Shown here piece after piece: positions 13,216 through 21,880 of a DNA stretch of 26,647 bases. Each line of letters starts with the position of its first letter. Position 1 is the first letter of the stretch. A program made the translations under genes and the position numbers. Source of the DNA: UBA3206 sp964548855 (GTDB taxonomy: Bacteria; Bacillota_I; Bacilli_A; Acholeplasmatales; Anaeroplasmataceae); the NCBI GenBank assembly GCA_964548855.1, contig CAZJSR010000022.1, positions 1 through 26,647 on the forward strand, written 5' to 3'. The notes below the pieces were generated by a model. That model made no database searches, was not told the DNA's origin, and saw only the letters and a list, made by a program, of their open reading frames with translations.

Positions 13216-13821
13216 TTATTTTCTTACAGCCTTAATAACAATGGCTCTTTCTTCGCCTTCACCTTCAGATTCAGTATAAACATCTCTCCAATCAGATAAT
13301 TTTTCGTGGATTATACGACGTTCAAATGAATTCATATGTTGAAGTTTTGCATCAACCTTTGTTTTAGCAACTTCTTTTGCTGTTTTAGTAGCCATAACTT
13401 CAAGCATATGTATTCTATTTGCCCTATATGAACCAATATCTAAAGAAACAACGATTTTTTCTTTTGTATAACATCCAATTAAATTTTTAAGTAATAATGA
13501 TAAAGCTTCTAATGTTTTTCCCTTTACACCAATTAATAAAGGATTTTCATTTGATTCAATTACATAATGAATTTCTTCTTCACCACGAATAGTTCTTACT
13601 TCAATTTGATATTCAATACCTAAGTTTTTAAGTATTCCTTCTAAATATTTTTTTCCAGTTAATGCTAAATTAACATCTAATAAAGCTTCATAAATATTTT
13701 CATTTTCTCCTTCTTGTAAGGTATTAATAAAAATATTTTCACTTGAAACATGTAATTTTTCAACAGCAATTTGCATTGCCTCTTCATAATTTGTAGCTGT
13801 AATTTCTATTTTTCTTTGCAT
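13216..13821 (-). CDS. jag: RNA-binding protein Jag/KhpB
   Basis: A 201-residue cytosolic RNA-binding protein linked to cell elongation and division control in Gram-positive bacteria. The Jag-N domain (about 1-52, ITATNYEEAMQIAVEKL) is followed by a KH domain with the GVKG loop (98-101) and an R3H domain with R168-x3-H172 in FERRIIHEKL. It is encoded next to yidC as in most Bacillota, 15 nt after its stop, with an AGGTGA site. The length is typical. Confidence 0.95.
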   Translation of the reverse strand: MQRKIEITATNYEEAMQIAVEKLHVSSENIFINTLQEGENENIYEALLDVNLALTGKKYLEGILKNLGIEYQIEVRTIRGEEEIHYVIESNENPLLIGVKGKTLEALSLLLKNLIGCYTKEKIVVSLDIGSYRANRIHMLEVMATKTAKEVAKTKVDAKLQHMNSFERRIIHEKLSDWRDVYTESEGEGEERAIVIKAVRK

Positions 13822-13836
13822 AATATCACCTACATA

Positions 13837-14796
13837 TTATTCCATATTCTTTTGCATTTTATAAAAATTTTTCTCATTCATTTTTCTACCAATGTGAGAT
13901 TGTAACAATTGATAAATACCTCCAATAAGCCAATATAAGGCTAAAGAAGTACTTGATAATGACATGATGAAGAACATTACTACCATAAAGTAATTCATAA
14001 ACTTCATTTGTTTTGCCATTTGATTTTCTTGTTGATTTGGTCTTTTTTTAACATAACTTGGTTGTTTTTGTGATAACTTTTGAGATACTAAAGTACACAA
14101 ACTAAATAATAATGCTAAAACTACAACAAATATTTTATCATGTAATACATTTGTACTAAATGAACTATTTAATTCAAAGTATCCAAATAATTTCGTGTTA
14201 GTTAAGGCAAATCTTCCTGGTTGTACTAGTGTTGAAGCTCCACCATCAATAACAGTTGTTGAATATAAGTTTACACGTCTAACTGCTTCATACATTCCCA
14301 TAAAAAGTGGAAATTGAATAATCATTGTAAATATACATCCAAATGGATTCATTTTATATTTCTTATATATTGCCAATGTTTCTGTTTGCATTCGACGTTG
14401 ACTTTCAGGATCCTTACGTCCAGCATATTTTCTTTGTATTTTTTCCATTTCAGGTTGAATTAATTGCATTTTAATTGAAGATGAATTTTGTTTTGCATAA
14501 ATAGGCCATGCAAGTGTTCTAACAATAATTGTTGTAAAAATTAATCCCCACGCATATGAATTTCCTAAAACTTTTCCAATTAAATGCATTAACCATGCAA
14601 TAGGATAAGATAAAATAGCTACTGGCCATCCTGTAAATCCTTGTCCAAAAGACTCAAATTTAAATTCAGCACCCCATGTAGTATATACAGTAGTACCCCA
14701 TTTACCTTGTCTACAGCTTGTTAATACAACTAATGCTACAAGAAGTATTGCAAAAAAAGAGATTACATTAATTTTTCTTTTGAAATAATTTTTCAA
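13837..14796 (-). CDS. yidC: Membrane protein insertase YidC (SpoIIIJ/YidC1 type, lipoprotein)
   Basis: Inserts and folds membrane proteins with or without SecYEG. The 319-residue protein starts with a lipoprotein signal ending LTSC (lipidated C28). A 60KD_IMP core with about five membrane segments follows: about 58-76, 82-100, 153-170, 215-240 and 265-295. The hydrophilic-groove arginine is R93 (TTIIVRTLAWP). The start is a TTG (14796-14794) preceded by AAAGGAG at 7-8 nt. This TTG overlaps the rnpA TGA stop (TTGA), so translation is coupled. The C-terminal tail is short and basic. Position after rpmH-rnpA is universal. Confidence 0.95.
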   Translation of the reverse strand: MKNYFKRKINVISFFAILLVALVVLTSCRQGKWGTTVYTTWGAEFKFESFGQGFTGWPVAILSYPIAWLMHLIGKVLGNSYAWGLIFTTIIVRTLAWPIYAKQNSSSIKMQLIQPEMEKIQRKYAGRKDPESQRRMQTETLAIYKKYKMNPFGCIFTMIIQFPLFMGMYEAVRRVNLYSTTVIDGGASTLVQPGRFALTNTKLFGYFELNSSFSTNVLHDKIFVVVLALLFSLCTLVSQKLSQKQPSYVKKRPNQQENQMAKQMKFMNYFMVVMFFIMSLSSTSLALYWLIGGIYQLLQSHIGRKMNEKNFYKMQKNME

Positions 14797-15140
14797 TTTT
14801 TTTCTCCTTTAATTTCAATATTATTTTTTTTGAATAAGTAAATTAACTGTTTTTTCATTTCCTTAAAATCTATATCATTTATAGTTTGTTTACAAACTAC
14901 AAATACATCTAAACTTTGATCAATAACACTTATTTCATCTATAATAGATCTAATTTGTCTTTTAACTCTATTACGATTTACTGCATTACCAATTTTTTTA
15001 CCTACACTAATCGCATAACGAAAGTATTTGGTTTCGTTTATTTTTTTATATACATTGAAATATTTATTACCAGAACTTTGTCTATTTTTTATAATATTTT
15101 CAATTTCACTACTTTTTTTAACGCGATATTTTTTTTTCAT
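14793..15140 (-). CDS. rnpA: Ribonuclease P protein component
   Basis: The 115-residue basic protein subunit of RNase P assists the catalytic RNA in removing tRNA 5' leaders. The signature VGKKIGNAVNRNRVKRQIR lies around residues 46-64, preceded by the aromatic-rich NVYKKINETKYFRYAISV strand. It has an AGGAGTATTT site. It is separated from rpmH by an attenuating terminator, as expected where far more L34 than RNase P protein is needed, and overlaps yidC by 4 nt. Confidence 0.96.
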   Translation of the reverse strand: MKKKYRVKKSSEIENIIKNRQSSGNKYFNVYKKINETKYFRYAISVGKKIGNAVNRNRVKRQIRSIIDEISVIDQSLDVFVVCKQTINDIDFKEMKKQLIYLFKKNNIEIKGEKN

Positions 15141-15158
15141 AAATACTCCTATTTATAA

Positions 15159-15197
15159 TAAAAAAACTACCCAAAAAAATTTAATAATCAGGTAGTT
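15159..15197 (-). terminator. Intra-operon terminator/attenuator between rpmH and rnpA
   Basis: AACTACC (15165-15171) pairs with GGTAGTT (15191-15197) across a 19-nt loop, followed on the minus strand by TTTTTTT. No promoter is evident between it and rnpA, so partial read-through likely feeds rnpA-yidC-jag. Confidence 0.75.
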
Positions 15198-15223
15198 CAA
15201 GTAATTTATTATTATCTATTTAA

Positions 15224-15358
15224 TTAGCAAGCTAATCTCTTACGTCCCTTAGCACGACGACGAGCTATAACCTTACGTCCACCAACTGATGCCATTCTTA
15301 CACGGAATCCATGAGTAACTTTTCTCTTACGTTTATTAGGTTGATATGTTCTTTTCAT
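15224..15358 (-). CDS. rpmH: 50S ribosomal protein L34
   Basis: A 44-residue, extremely basic protein beginning MKRTYQPNKRKRKVTHGFR and containing RMASVGGRKVIARRRAKGRKRL, the L34 signature. It ends in LAC rather than the common LSA. GAGGT lies 7-8 nt before the ATG. It is the first gene left of oriC, under a TTGACA-17-TAAAAT promoter, and leads the rnpA-yidC-jag operon. Confidence 0.98.
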   Translation of the reverse strand: MKRTYQPNKRKRKVTHGFRVRMASVGGRKVIARRRAKGRKRLAC

Positions 15359-15396
15359 AATTTAACCTCACTTTCTTTACGAAACCACGCTTGACT

Positions 15397-15425
15397 ATTT
15401 TATCATTTAAAATATTATATGTCAA
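15397..15425 (-). promoter_or_regulatory. Promoter of rpmH
   Basis: -35 TTGACA (15420-15425), 17-bp spacer, -10 TAAAAT (15397-15402) on the minus strand; expected start about 30 nt before the rpmH ATG. Confidence 0.85.
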
Positions 15426-15836
15426 TAACAAATTTTAAAATCACTTTTTGAACTAACCTCAAAATAAAAAAAATTATCCACATTTTAATATAAATATAAG
15501 AAATATATTTTATCAATTTTGACAAAATTCTATAAAAAAATATGTGGATAAGTTGTTATTAACATAAAAAATAACAATTTTTTTTATAAACATTGTGGAT
15601 AACTTTTTGTCGAAAACTATCATTTTGTGGATAAATGGATAACTTTTATTTTTGTCTTAAATAAGCCATTTTTTCATTATTTTTATCCACATTTTTATAA
15701 ACAATTCTAAAATTAATTTAAAAGTTATCCACATTTTTTGTGGAAAACTTTGTCTTTACTAAAAAAAATTTAATGTTAATATATATTTGCTAATAAAAAT
15801 TCAACTTATATTTAAAAAACAAAAAAAGGTGATTAT
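15426..15836. other. Chromosomal replication origin oriC (rpmH-dnaA interval)
   Basis: An AT-rich non-coding stretch of over 400 bp between the divergent rpmH and dnaA. Perfect DnaA boxes TTATCCACA are at 15474-15482 (+), 15543-15551 (-), 15594-15602 (-), 15626-15634 (-), 15683-15691 (+) and 15725-15733 (+). Variants are at 15634-15642 (-) and 15739-15747 (-). The last perfect box and the 15739 variant form an inverted pair. The AT-only run around 15483-15535 or 15756-15815 could be the unwinding element; I cannot decide which. Strand bias of genes switches exactly here, confirming the origin. Confidence 0.95.
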
Positions 15837-17171
15837 ATGCAAAAATATCAAGACATTTGGAATCTTATTTTAGAAGAATTAAATAAAAATTATGATCAAG
15901 AAACAATCGATGAAATTTTTGGAGATACAAAGAAGGTTGTAAATGAAAATAATGGACTTGTATATATATTAGTTCCATCTTTATATATTCAAAATAAAAT
16001 AAATAATATTTACATGGCAAACATAAAAAAAATCGCACAAAAAATATCAAATGAACCAATCAGATTTAAATTTGTAACTGAGGATGAATTTATTCGTCTA
16101 CAACCACATGAAGATCCTATAAAAATGCAAATAGAATATGATTCAGGTCTTAATTCTAGTTATACTTTTGATTCATTTGTTATCGGTGATTCTAATAGAT
16201 TTTCTGCAAGAAATGCAATAATGGTTGCAGAACAACCTGGTATCTACGCAAATCCACTTTACATTTTTGGTGGTGTAGGTCTAGGAAAAACTCATCTTAT
16301 GCAAGCTATCGGTAACTATATATTAGATAAGGATATAAATAAAAAAATATTATATATTAAGAGTCAAAATTTCATGGATGAATATACAAAAGCTATTAGA
16401 AATAAAAACATGGAACAGTTTGAAAAAAAATATGAAAATTTAGATGTATTATTAATAGATGACATTCAAATGTTATCTCAAGGTAATAAAACACAAGAAC
16501 AATTCTTCAATTTATTTAATAATATGTACGACAATCACAAACAAATTGTCATAACTGCTGACTGTTCACCAGTTCAATTAAAAAATTTTATGGATAGATT
16601 AAGAACTAGATTTGCATGGGGACTTCAAGTAGATATTACAACTCCTAATCTTGAACTTAGAGTTAAAATTTTAAAACGTAAATTATTTGAACAGTCATCT
16701 AACACTGAAATATCTGACGAATTATTTGAATATATTGCTTCTTTATATTCAAATATACGTGATCTTGAAGGTGGTCTTAGAAGAGTATTATCTTATTCAG
16801 TAGTATGGAATAAAGATATAACTCTAGACTTAATTAAAGAAGCTTTAGCTCCTATTATTGAATCTAAACATGAAAATAATAGTGATTTTAATTATGAGAA
16901 TGTTAAGAGTGTTATTGCTGATTTTTATAATATATCTATAGAAGATCTTATTAGTAAAAAAAGAAAATCAAATTTAATTATACCAAGACATATATGTATG
17001 TATTTATTTAAAACAAAATATAATCTTACATATAAAAAAATAGGAGAATTAATGGGTGGAAAAGACCATTCTACTGTTATAAGTGGTTGTGCTAAAGTTG
17101 AACAAGAAATTAAAACAAACGTAGATACAAAATTAGCAGTTGATACTCTTATAAAAAAATTAAATATTTAA
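15837..17171 (+). CDS. dnaA: Chromosomal replication initiator protein DnaA
   Basis: Binds the DnaA boxes around it and melts oriC. The 444-residue AAA+ protein has domain I (about 1-80), a short linker, Walker A GGVGLGKT (145-152), Walker B LLIDDIQ (about 205-211), the ANLE-like NLELRVKIL segment and the C-terminal helix-turn-helix with the DnaA signature GGKDHSTVISGC (DHSTV 410-414). AAGGTGA lies 5-6 nt before the ATG. DnaA boxes directly upstream suggest autorepression. The promoter is unclear; TTTACT-16-TAATAT (15755-15782) is one possibility. Confidence 0.98.
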   Translation: MQKYQDIWNLILEELNKNYDQETIDEIFGDTKKVVNENNGLVYILVPSLYIQNKINNIYMANIKKIAQKISNEPIRFKFVTEDEFIRLQPHEDPIKMQIEYDSGLNSSYTFDSFVIGDSNRFSARNAIMVAEQPGIYANPLYIFGGVGLGKTHLMQAIGNYILDKDINKKILYIKSQNFMDEYTKAIRNKNMEQFEKKYENLDVLLIDDIQMLSQGNKTQEQFFNLFNNMYDNHKQIVITADCSPVQLKNFMDRLRTRFAWGLQVDITTPNLELRVKILKRKLFEQSSNTEISDELFEYIASLYSNIRDLEGGLRRVLSYSVVWNKDITLDLIKEALAPIIESKHENNSDFNYENVKSVIADFYNISIEDLISKKRKSNLIIPRHICMYLFKTKYNLTYKKIGELMGGKDHSTVISGCAKVEQEIKTNVDTKLAVDTLIKKLNI

Positions 17172-17197
17172 CTATTTTATACACATTTTATCTTCAT

Positions 17198-17238
17198 TTA
17201 ATTCACATAATATGATATAATAATTATGTGATAATTAA
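17198..17238. promoter_or_regulatory. dnaN promoter within a dyad
   Basis: TGATATAAT (TATAAT at 17216-17221, plus strand) sits in the centre of an inverted repeat: CACATAAT (17204-17211) and ATTATGTG (17223-17230), with outer TTAATT/AATTAA arms offset by 2 nt. The arrangement suggests a repressor or a DnaA-linked element covering the -10. A perfect DnaA box (17253-17261) follows about 25 bp past the predicted start, and TTGACT at 17270-17275 with TAATAT 16 bp further is a second possible promoter. Confidence 0.55.
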
Positions 17239-17252
17239 GCCAAATTTTAGGT

Positions 17253-17261
17253 TTATCCACA
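17253..17261 (+). promoter_or_regulatory. DnaA box in the dnaA-dnaN gap
   Basis: Perfect TTATCCACA. A one-mismatch copy (ATATTCACA) follows at 17261-17269. It may be a second small origin cluster, as in bipartite Bacillus origins, or a regulator of dnaN. Confidence 0.75.
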
Positions 17262-17321
17262 TATTCACATTGACTTATAATAATAACTATTTAATATAAT
17301 AAAAAGAAAAGAGGAAAAAAA

Positions 17322-18464
17322 ATGAATTTTACAATTGATAGAGATATATTTTTAGAAAACTTAAATATTATTTCAAGAGGTATTCCAGCAAAAAGTTCTA
17401 TGCCTGCTTTAACAGGGATAAAATTAGAAGTCACTGATAATGATATATTTATGACATCATATAATATGGATATTGCAATACAAGTACTTATAAATGATAA
17501 GTCATTAGAAATTGAAGAAACAGGTAAAACAATTATTCCTGGAAAATTCTTTATTGATATTATAAGAAAAGTAAATAGTAAGAAAATTAATTTATCATTA
17601 ATAGAAAATAAGTATTTATTGATAAATGTTGAAAGAGGAGAATATAAATTAAATGTAATGGATTATAATGATTATCCTAATGTTAGTTTTGTAACAGAAG
17701 AAAATCCATTAGTCATAAATTCAAATTTATTAAAATCAATAATTAAAGAAACTTGTTTTGCAACAAGCCAATCAGAAAAAAAACCTATATTAACAGGTGT
17801 TAATTTTAAATATGAAAATAATGTATTAAAATGTATTTCTACAGATTCATATAGATTGTCCCAAAAAATAGTTGATTTAAATCAAAATTATAATGAATTT
17901 AACATTACTATTCCTAACAAATCATTAGATGAATTATTAAAAGTAATAGATAATTATAATGATAATGTAAGTGTATATTTTTCAAATAATAGATTATTAT
18001 TTAGATATAATAATATTTTATTCCAAACAAGATTATTAGAAGGTAATTATCCAGATACATCCAGATTAATACCTCAAAATTTTCCAATTAAGTTAGTTTT
18101 TAATAAAGACGAATTAATAGAAGCTGTTGAAAGAGTATCGTTGTTATCTCCAAGAGATAAAGAAAAAGATAAAGAATTATCTTATTCTATTATTCAATTA
18201 AATATTGGAAAAAATAATACTGTAGAAATTGTTTCAAGTAATGCACAAGTAGGAGATGCAAAAGAAGAAATAATTGTATCTACTATTGAATGTGAAAATC
18301 CATTAACAATTGGTTTTTCTTCTAAATATTTAATAGAAGCATTAAGATCATTTGAATCAGCTGAAGTTATAATAAATATGTCAAGTGATATTAAACCATT
18401 TGTTGTTAAGAGTGAATTACAACAAGATTTAACACAATTAATTTTACCTGTTAGAATGAGTTAA
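17322..18464 (+). CDS. dnaN: DNA polymerase III beta sliding clamp
   Basis: Ring-shaped clamp that tethers the replicative polymerase and many repair proteins. The 380-residue protein has standard family length with three clamp folds (about 1-125, 128-250, 252-380). The recognisable segments are MPALTGIKLEV near the N-terminus, KPILTGVNF and STDSYRLS in domain 2, and the C-terminal LILPVRMS. AAGAGG lies 8 nt before the ATG. It follows dnaA but has its own promoter region and ends in a strong terminator, so it is separable from yaaA-recF-gyrBA. Confidence 0.97.
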   Translation: MNFTIDRDIFLENLNIISRGIPAKSSMPALTGIKLEVTDNDIFMTSYNMDIAIQVLINDKSLEIEETGKTIIPGKFFIDIIRKVNSKKINLSLIENKYLLINVERGEYKLNVMDYNDYPNVSFVTEENPLVINSNLLKSIIKETCFATSQSEKKPILTGVNFKYENNVLKCISTDSYRLSQKIVDLNQNYNEFNITIPNKSLDELLKVIDNYNDNVSVYFSNNRLLFRYNNILFQTRLLEGNYPDTSRLIPQNFPIKLVFNKDELIEAVERVSLLSPRDKEKDKELSYSIIQLNIGKNNTVEIVSSNAQVGDAKEEIIVSTIECENPLTIGFSSKYLIEALRSFESAEVIINMSSDIKPFVVKSELQQDLTQLILPVRMS

Positions 18465-18484
18465 ATTTAATATATATAGTTTTT

Positions 18485-18517
18485 AAAGCCTTAAATTTTA
18501 ATTTTAGGGCTTTTTTT
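18485..18517 (+). terminator. Rho-independent terminator of dnaN
   Basis: AAAGCCTTAAA (18485-18495) pairs with TTTAGGGCTTT (18503-18513) with one wobble, followed by T on the plus strand. Confidence 0.85.
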
Positions 18518-18584
18518 ATATATTATAGTGTATTTTTACATAAACATATAAAATAAAAAATAACTATATTATTTTAATAAATTA

Positions 18585-18593
18585 TGATATAAT
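18585..18593 (+). promoter_or_regulatory. Extended -10 promoter of yaaA-recF-gyrB-gyrA
   Basis: TGATATAAT at 18585-18593 (TATAAT 18588-18593), about 28 nt before the yaaA ATG, with a weak -35. This appears to drive yaaA, recF and, by close packing, gyrB-gyrA. Confidence 0.6.
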
Positions 18594-18620
18594 TGTATAG
18601 TAAGTAAGGTGATTATATTT

Positions 18621-18827
18621 ATGGAATCTATAAAAATAAATACTGAATATATAACATTAGGACAATTACTTAAAATTGTTAATTTAATATCCTCAGGTGG
18701 AGAAGCTAAATTTTTCTTAAATGAAAATATAGTTTATGTCAATCAAGAAAAAGAAAATAGAAGAGGTAGAAAGTTATATCCTGGTTATATTATTAAAATT
18801 AATAAAAATGAGTATAAAATAGATTAA
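18621..18827 (+). CDS. yaaA: S4-domain RNA-binding protein YaaA family
   Basis: A 68-residue protein (MESIKINTEYITLGQLLKIV...) with a single S4 fold: ITLGQLLK, GGEAKFFL and VNQEKENRRGRKLYPGYII match the YaaA family placed between dnaN and recF throughout Bacillota; an RNA-binding ribosome-assembly role has been proposed for it. The ATG at 18621 is preferred because AAGGTGA lies 8 nt upstream. An in-frame GTG at 18609 overlaps that site. It ends 2 nt before recF. Confidence 0.9.
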   Translation: MESIKINTEYITLGQLLKIVNLISSGGEAKFFLNENIVYVNQEKENRRGRKLYPGYIIKINKNEYKID

Positions 18828-18829
18828 TT

Positions 18830-19870
18830 ATGATTACTGAGATAAATTTAAAGAAAATAAGAAAATATGATAATACTAAATTTGAAATTAATAATAACTT
18901 AGTAATTATAGTTGGAAATAATGCATGTGGTAAAACAACTATATTAGAATCCATTTATTTAATTAGTAAAGCTAAAAGCCATAGAACAAATGATGTAAGA
19001 ACTATCATAAAAGATAATGAAGAATTTGGTTTAATTAATATTAAAAGTGATAATAAGAATTATAAATTAGTATTATCTAAAAATGGAAAAAAAGCTTTAA
19101 TTAATAATATAGAAATAAATAAGATAAGTGAATTTATAGGAAATATAAAAGCTATAATGTTTTCACCTAATGATTTAAATTTAATATATGGTTCTAAAAG
19201 TGAAAGAAGACAATTTATAGATATTGAAGAATCTATAATTGACAAAAATTATATATTTTTAATAAGAGATTATAAGAAAATATTAAAAGAAAGAAATGAA
19301 TTATTAAAAATATATGATGAATCTAAAAAAATATTATTAAATGTTTTAACTAATCAATTAATAGAAATTAGTAAAAAAATAATTAATTATCGTTTTAAAT
19401 TTATTAATGAATTAAATGAATATTTAGTAAAAATTCATAAGAATTTATATAATGAAGATATATGTATTAAATATTTACCAAATGTTTCTTTAAATAATAT
19501 TGATGAAATTTTTGAAAAAAAATTACAACAAGATATATTAACTAAAGTAACAAATTATGGAATTCATAGAGATGATTTTGGATTTTATATAGATAATAAA
19601 ATAGCAAATAATTTTGCAAGTCAAGGACAAGTTAGAAGTATTGTGTTAAGTACTAAATTAGCTTTATTTTATATGCTAAAAAATAAATTTGGAAATAAAA
19701 TTGTTTTGTTATTAGATGATGTATTTTCAGAATTAGATAATAATAGACAAAATAATTTAGTAAGATTTTTATTAAATGAAAATCAAACATTTATATCAAC
19801 AACTAATATTGATTTAGTACCTGATGTATTAAAACAAAAGAGTCAAATAATTTACTTAAAAAAGGAGTAA
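18830..19870 (+). CDS. recF: DNA replication and repair protein RecF
   Basis: SMC-like ATPase that, with RecO and RecR (also in this window), loads RecA at gaps. The 346-residue protein shows Walker A GNNACGKT (29-36), the ABC-type signature SQGQVRS (about 264-270) and Walker B VLLLDDVFSELD (about 292-303). No ribosome binding site is seen before the ATG; the start lies 2 nt after the yaaA stop (TAATTATG), so translation is probably by coupling. The length is slightly short of the usual 360-370. Confidence 0.96.
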   Translation: MITEINLKKIRKYDNTKFEINNNLVIIVGNNACGKTTILESIYLISKAKSHRTNDVRTIIKDNEEFGLINIKSDNKNYKLVLSKNGKKALINNIEINKISEFIGNIKAIMFSPNDLNLIYGSKSERRQFIDIEESIIDKNYIFLIRDYKKILKERNELLKIYDESKKILLNVLTNQLIEISKKIINYRFKFINELNEYLVKIHKNLYNEDICIKYLPNVSLNNIDEIFEKKLQQDILTKVTNYGIHRDDFGFYIDNKIANNFASQGQVRSIVLSTKLALFYMLKNKFGNKIVLLLDDVFSELDNNRQNNLVRFLLNENQTFISTTNIDLVPDVLKQKSQIIYLKKE

Positions 19871-19876
19871 TAAAAT

Positions 19877-21862
19877 ATGCAAGAAAATAATTTAGAAATG
19901 GATTTTGAAAAAAAGGAAGCAGCTTCTGAAAAATATGGTGCAGATCAAATTCAAGTTTTAGAAGGACTTGAACCAGTAAGAGTAAGACCAGGAATGTATA
20001 TAGGTTCAACCTCAGAAAGAGGACTTCATCATTTGGTATGGGAAATTGTAGATAACTCAATAGATGAAGCTTTAGCTGGATATTGTAATCATATTGAAAT
20101 TGATATGCTTAAGGATGAAATAATATCAGTTACTGATAATGGAAGAGGTATGCCAACTGACATTCACCCTAAGACAGGAAAAAGTACTGTTGAAACAATT
20201 TTTACAGTATTACACGCAGGTGGAAAGTTTGGTGGAGGATCATACAAAGTATCAGGAGGATTACATGGAGTAGGTGCTTCTGTAGTTAATGCTCTTTCAA
20301 CATGGTTGGAAGTAAATGTTAGACGTAATCATAAATTATATTCTATGCGTTTTGAAAGAGGTATTGCGCCTGATGGTTTAAAATGTTTAGGTGATACTGA
20401 TTTAGAAAATGGTTCTCAAGTTATATTTAAAGCAGATCCTGAAATTTTTACAGAAACTACAGTATATAATTACGAAACATTAAGAAATCGTATTCAACAA
20501 CTTGCATTTTTAAATAAAGGATTAAGAATTACATTAAGAGATTTAAGAAGTGAAAAAGAAGAAGAACATAAGATTGTATCATATTATTATGAGGGTGGTA
20601 TTGTTGAATATGTTAAATTCTTAAATGAAAATAGAACTCCTATTCATAAAGATATTTTATATATTGAAAAAACAAGTGAATTTGATAGAGTAGTAAATGA
20701 ATCTATTACAGTAAAGGATACAGTATCAGTTGAAATAGCTATGCAATATACAGGAGATTATAGTCCTAATATTTATTCATTTGCTAATAATATTTCTACT
20801 CATGAAGGTGGATATCATGAAGATGGATTTAAGATGGCAATTGGTAGAGAAATAAAAAAATACGCTACTAATAATAAGATGCTTAAAAAAGATAATTTAA
20901 AATCAGAAGATGCATTAGAAGGTTTAACTGCAATTGTATCTGTAAAACATTCAAATCCACAATTTGAAGGACAAACTAAAACTAAATTAGGAAATCTTGA
21001 AGTTAGAGCATTTACATCACAAGTATGTCAAGAATTAATTGAAACTTATTTACTTGAACATCCAAATGAAGCAAAATTAATTATTGAAAAAGCTTTATCA
21101 GCTGCGAATGCACGTGAGGCTGCACAAAAGGCAAAAGAAGCAATAAGAAAAACTCCATTAAGTGGTTTTAAGTTAGCTTCTAAATTAGCTGATTGTCATA
21201 GTAAAGATGCATCTAAATGTGAAATGTATATAGTCGAAGGAGATTCTGCGGGTGGTTCTGCAAAGAATGGTAGAGATAGTGAATATCAAGCTATATTACC
21301 ACTTCGTGGAAAAATATTAAATGTAGAAAAAGTAAGACAAGCTCGTGCTTTTGAAAATAATGAAATTGTATCAATGCTTCAAGCTATTGGTACTGGATAT
21401 GGAGAAGATTTTGATTTAGAAAAAGCTCGTTATCATAAAATAGTAATAATGACCGATGCTGACGTTGATGGTGCACATATCGCAACATTATTATTAACAT
21501 TCTTCTTTAGATATATGCCACAATTAATAGAAGCAGGATATATTTATTTAGCTAAACCACCTTTATATAGAGTACAAGTAGGTAAGAAAGTAAATTATGC
21601 TTATTCAGATGAGGAATTAGAGTCTTTAAAAGTTAGTATGGGTGGAAAACCAGAAGTACAAAGATACAAAGGTTTAGGAGAAATGGATGCTAGTCAATTA
21701 TGGGAAACAACAATGGATCCTGCTAATCGTATACTACTAAGAGTAACATTAGATGATGCATTGCTAGCTGACCAAACATTTAGTATGTTAATGGGTGAAG
21801 ATGTAGGTCCAAGACGTGAATTCATTCAAGAAAATGCACAATACGCTACTATAGATTTATAA
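19877..21862 (+). CDS. gyrB: DNA gyrase subunit B
   Basis: ATPase half of the type II topoisomerase that introduces negative supercoils. The 661-residue protein has the GHKL ATPase domain with EIVDNSIDEA (E56, N60), DNGRGMP (87-93) and GGLHGVG (127-133). A transducer domain follows, then the Toprim domain with EGDSAGGSA (E454) and the metal-binding DADVDG (D527, D529, D531), and QRYKGLGEM near the C-terminus. AAGGAG, made from the last recF codons, precedes the ATG; the gap to recF is 6 nt. A slightly extended N-terminus (about 20 residues before the ATPase fold) is lineage-specific. Confidence 0.97.
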   Translation: MQENNLEMDFEKKEAASEKYGADQIQVLEGLEPVRVRPGMYIGSTSERGLHHLVWEIVDNSIDEALAGYCNHIEIDMLKDEIISVTDNGRGMPTDIHPKTGKSTVETIFTVLHAGGKFGGGSYKVSGGLHGVGASVVNALSTWLEVNVRRNHKLYSMRFERGIAPDGLKCLGDTDLENGSQVIFKADPEIFTETTVYNYETLRNRIQQLAFLNKGLRITLRDLRSEKEEEHKIVSYYYEGGIVEYVKFLNENRTPIHKDILYIEKTSEFDRVVNESITVKDTVSVEIAMQYTGDYSPNIYSFANNISTHEGGYHEDGFKMAIGREIKKYATNNKMLKKDNLKSEDALEGLTAIVSVKHSNPQFEGQTKTKLGNLEVRAFTSQVCQELIETYLLEHPNEAKLIIEKALSAANAREAAQKAKEAIRKTPLSGFKLASKLADCHSKDASKCEMYIVEGDSAGGSAKNGRDSEYQAILPLRGKILNVEKVRQARAFENNEIVSMLQAIGTGYGEDFDLEKARYHKIVIMTDADVDGAHIATLLLTFFFRYMPQLIEAGYIYLAKPPLYRVQVGKKVNYAYSDEELESLKVSMGGKPEVQRYKGLGEMDASQLWETTMDPANRILLRVTLDDALLADQTFSMLMGEDVGPRREFIQENAQYATIDL

Positions 21863-21880
21863 TGGTAGGAGGTTTATTTT

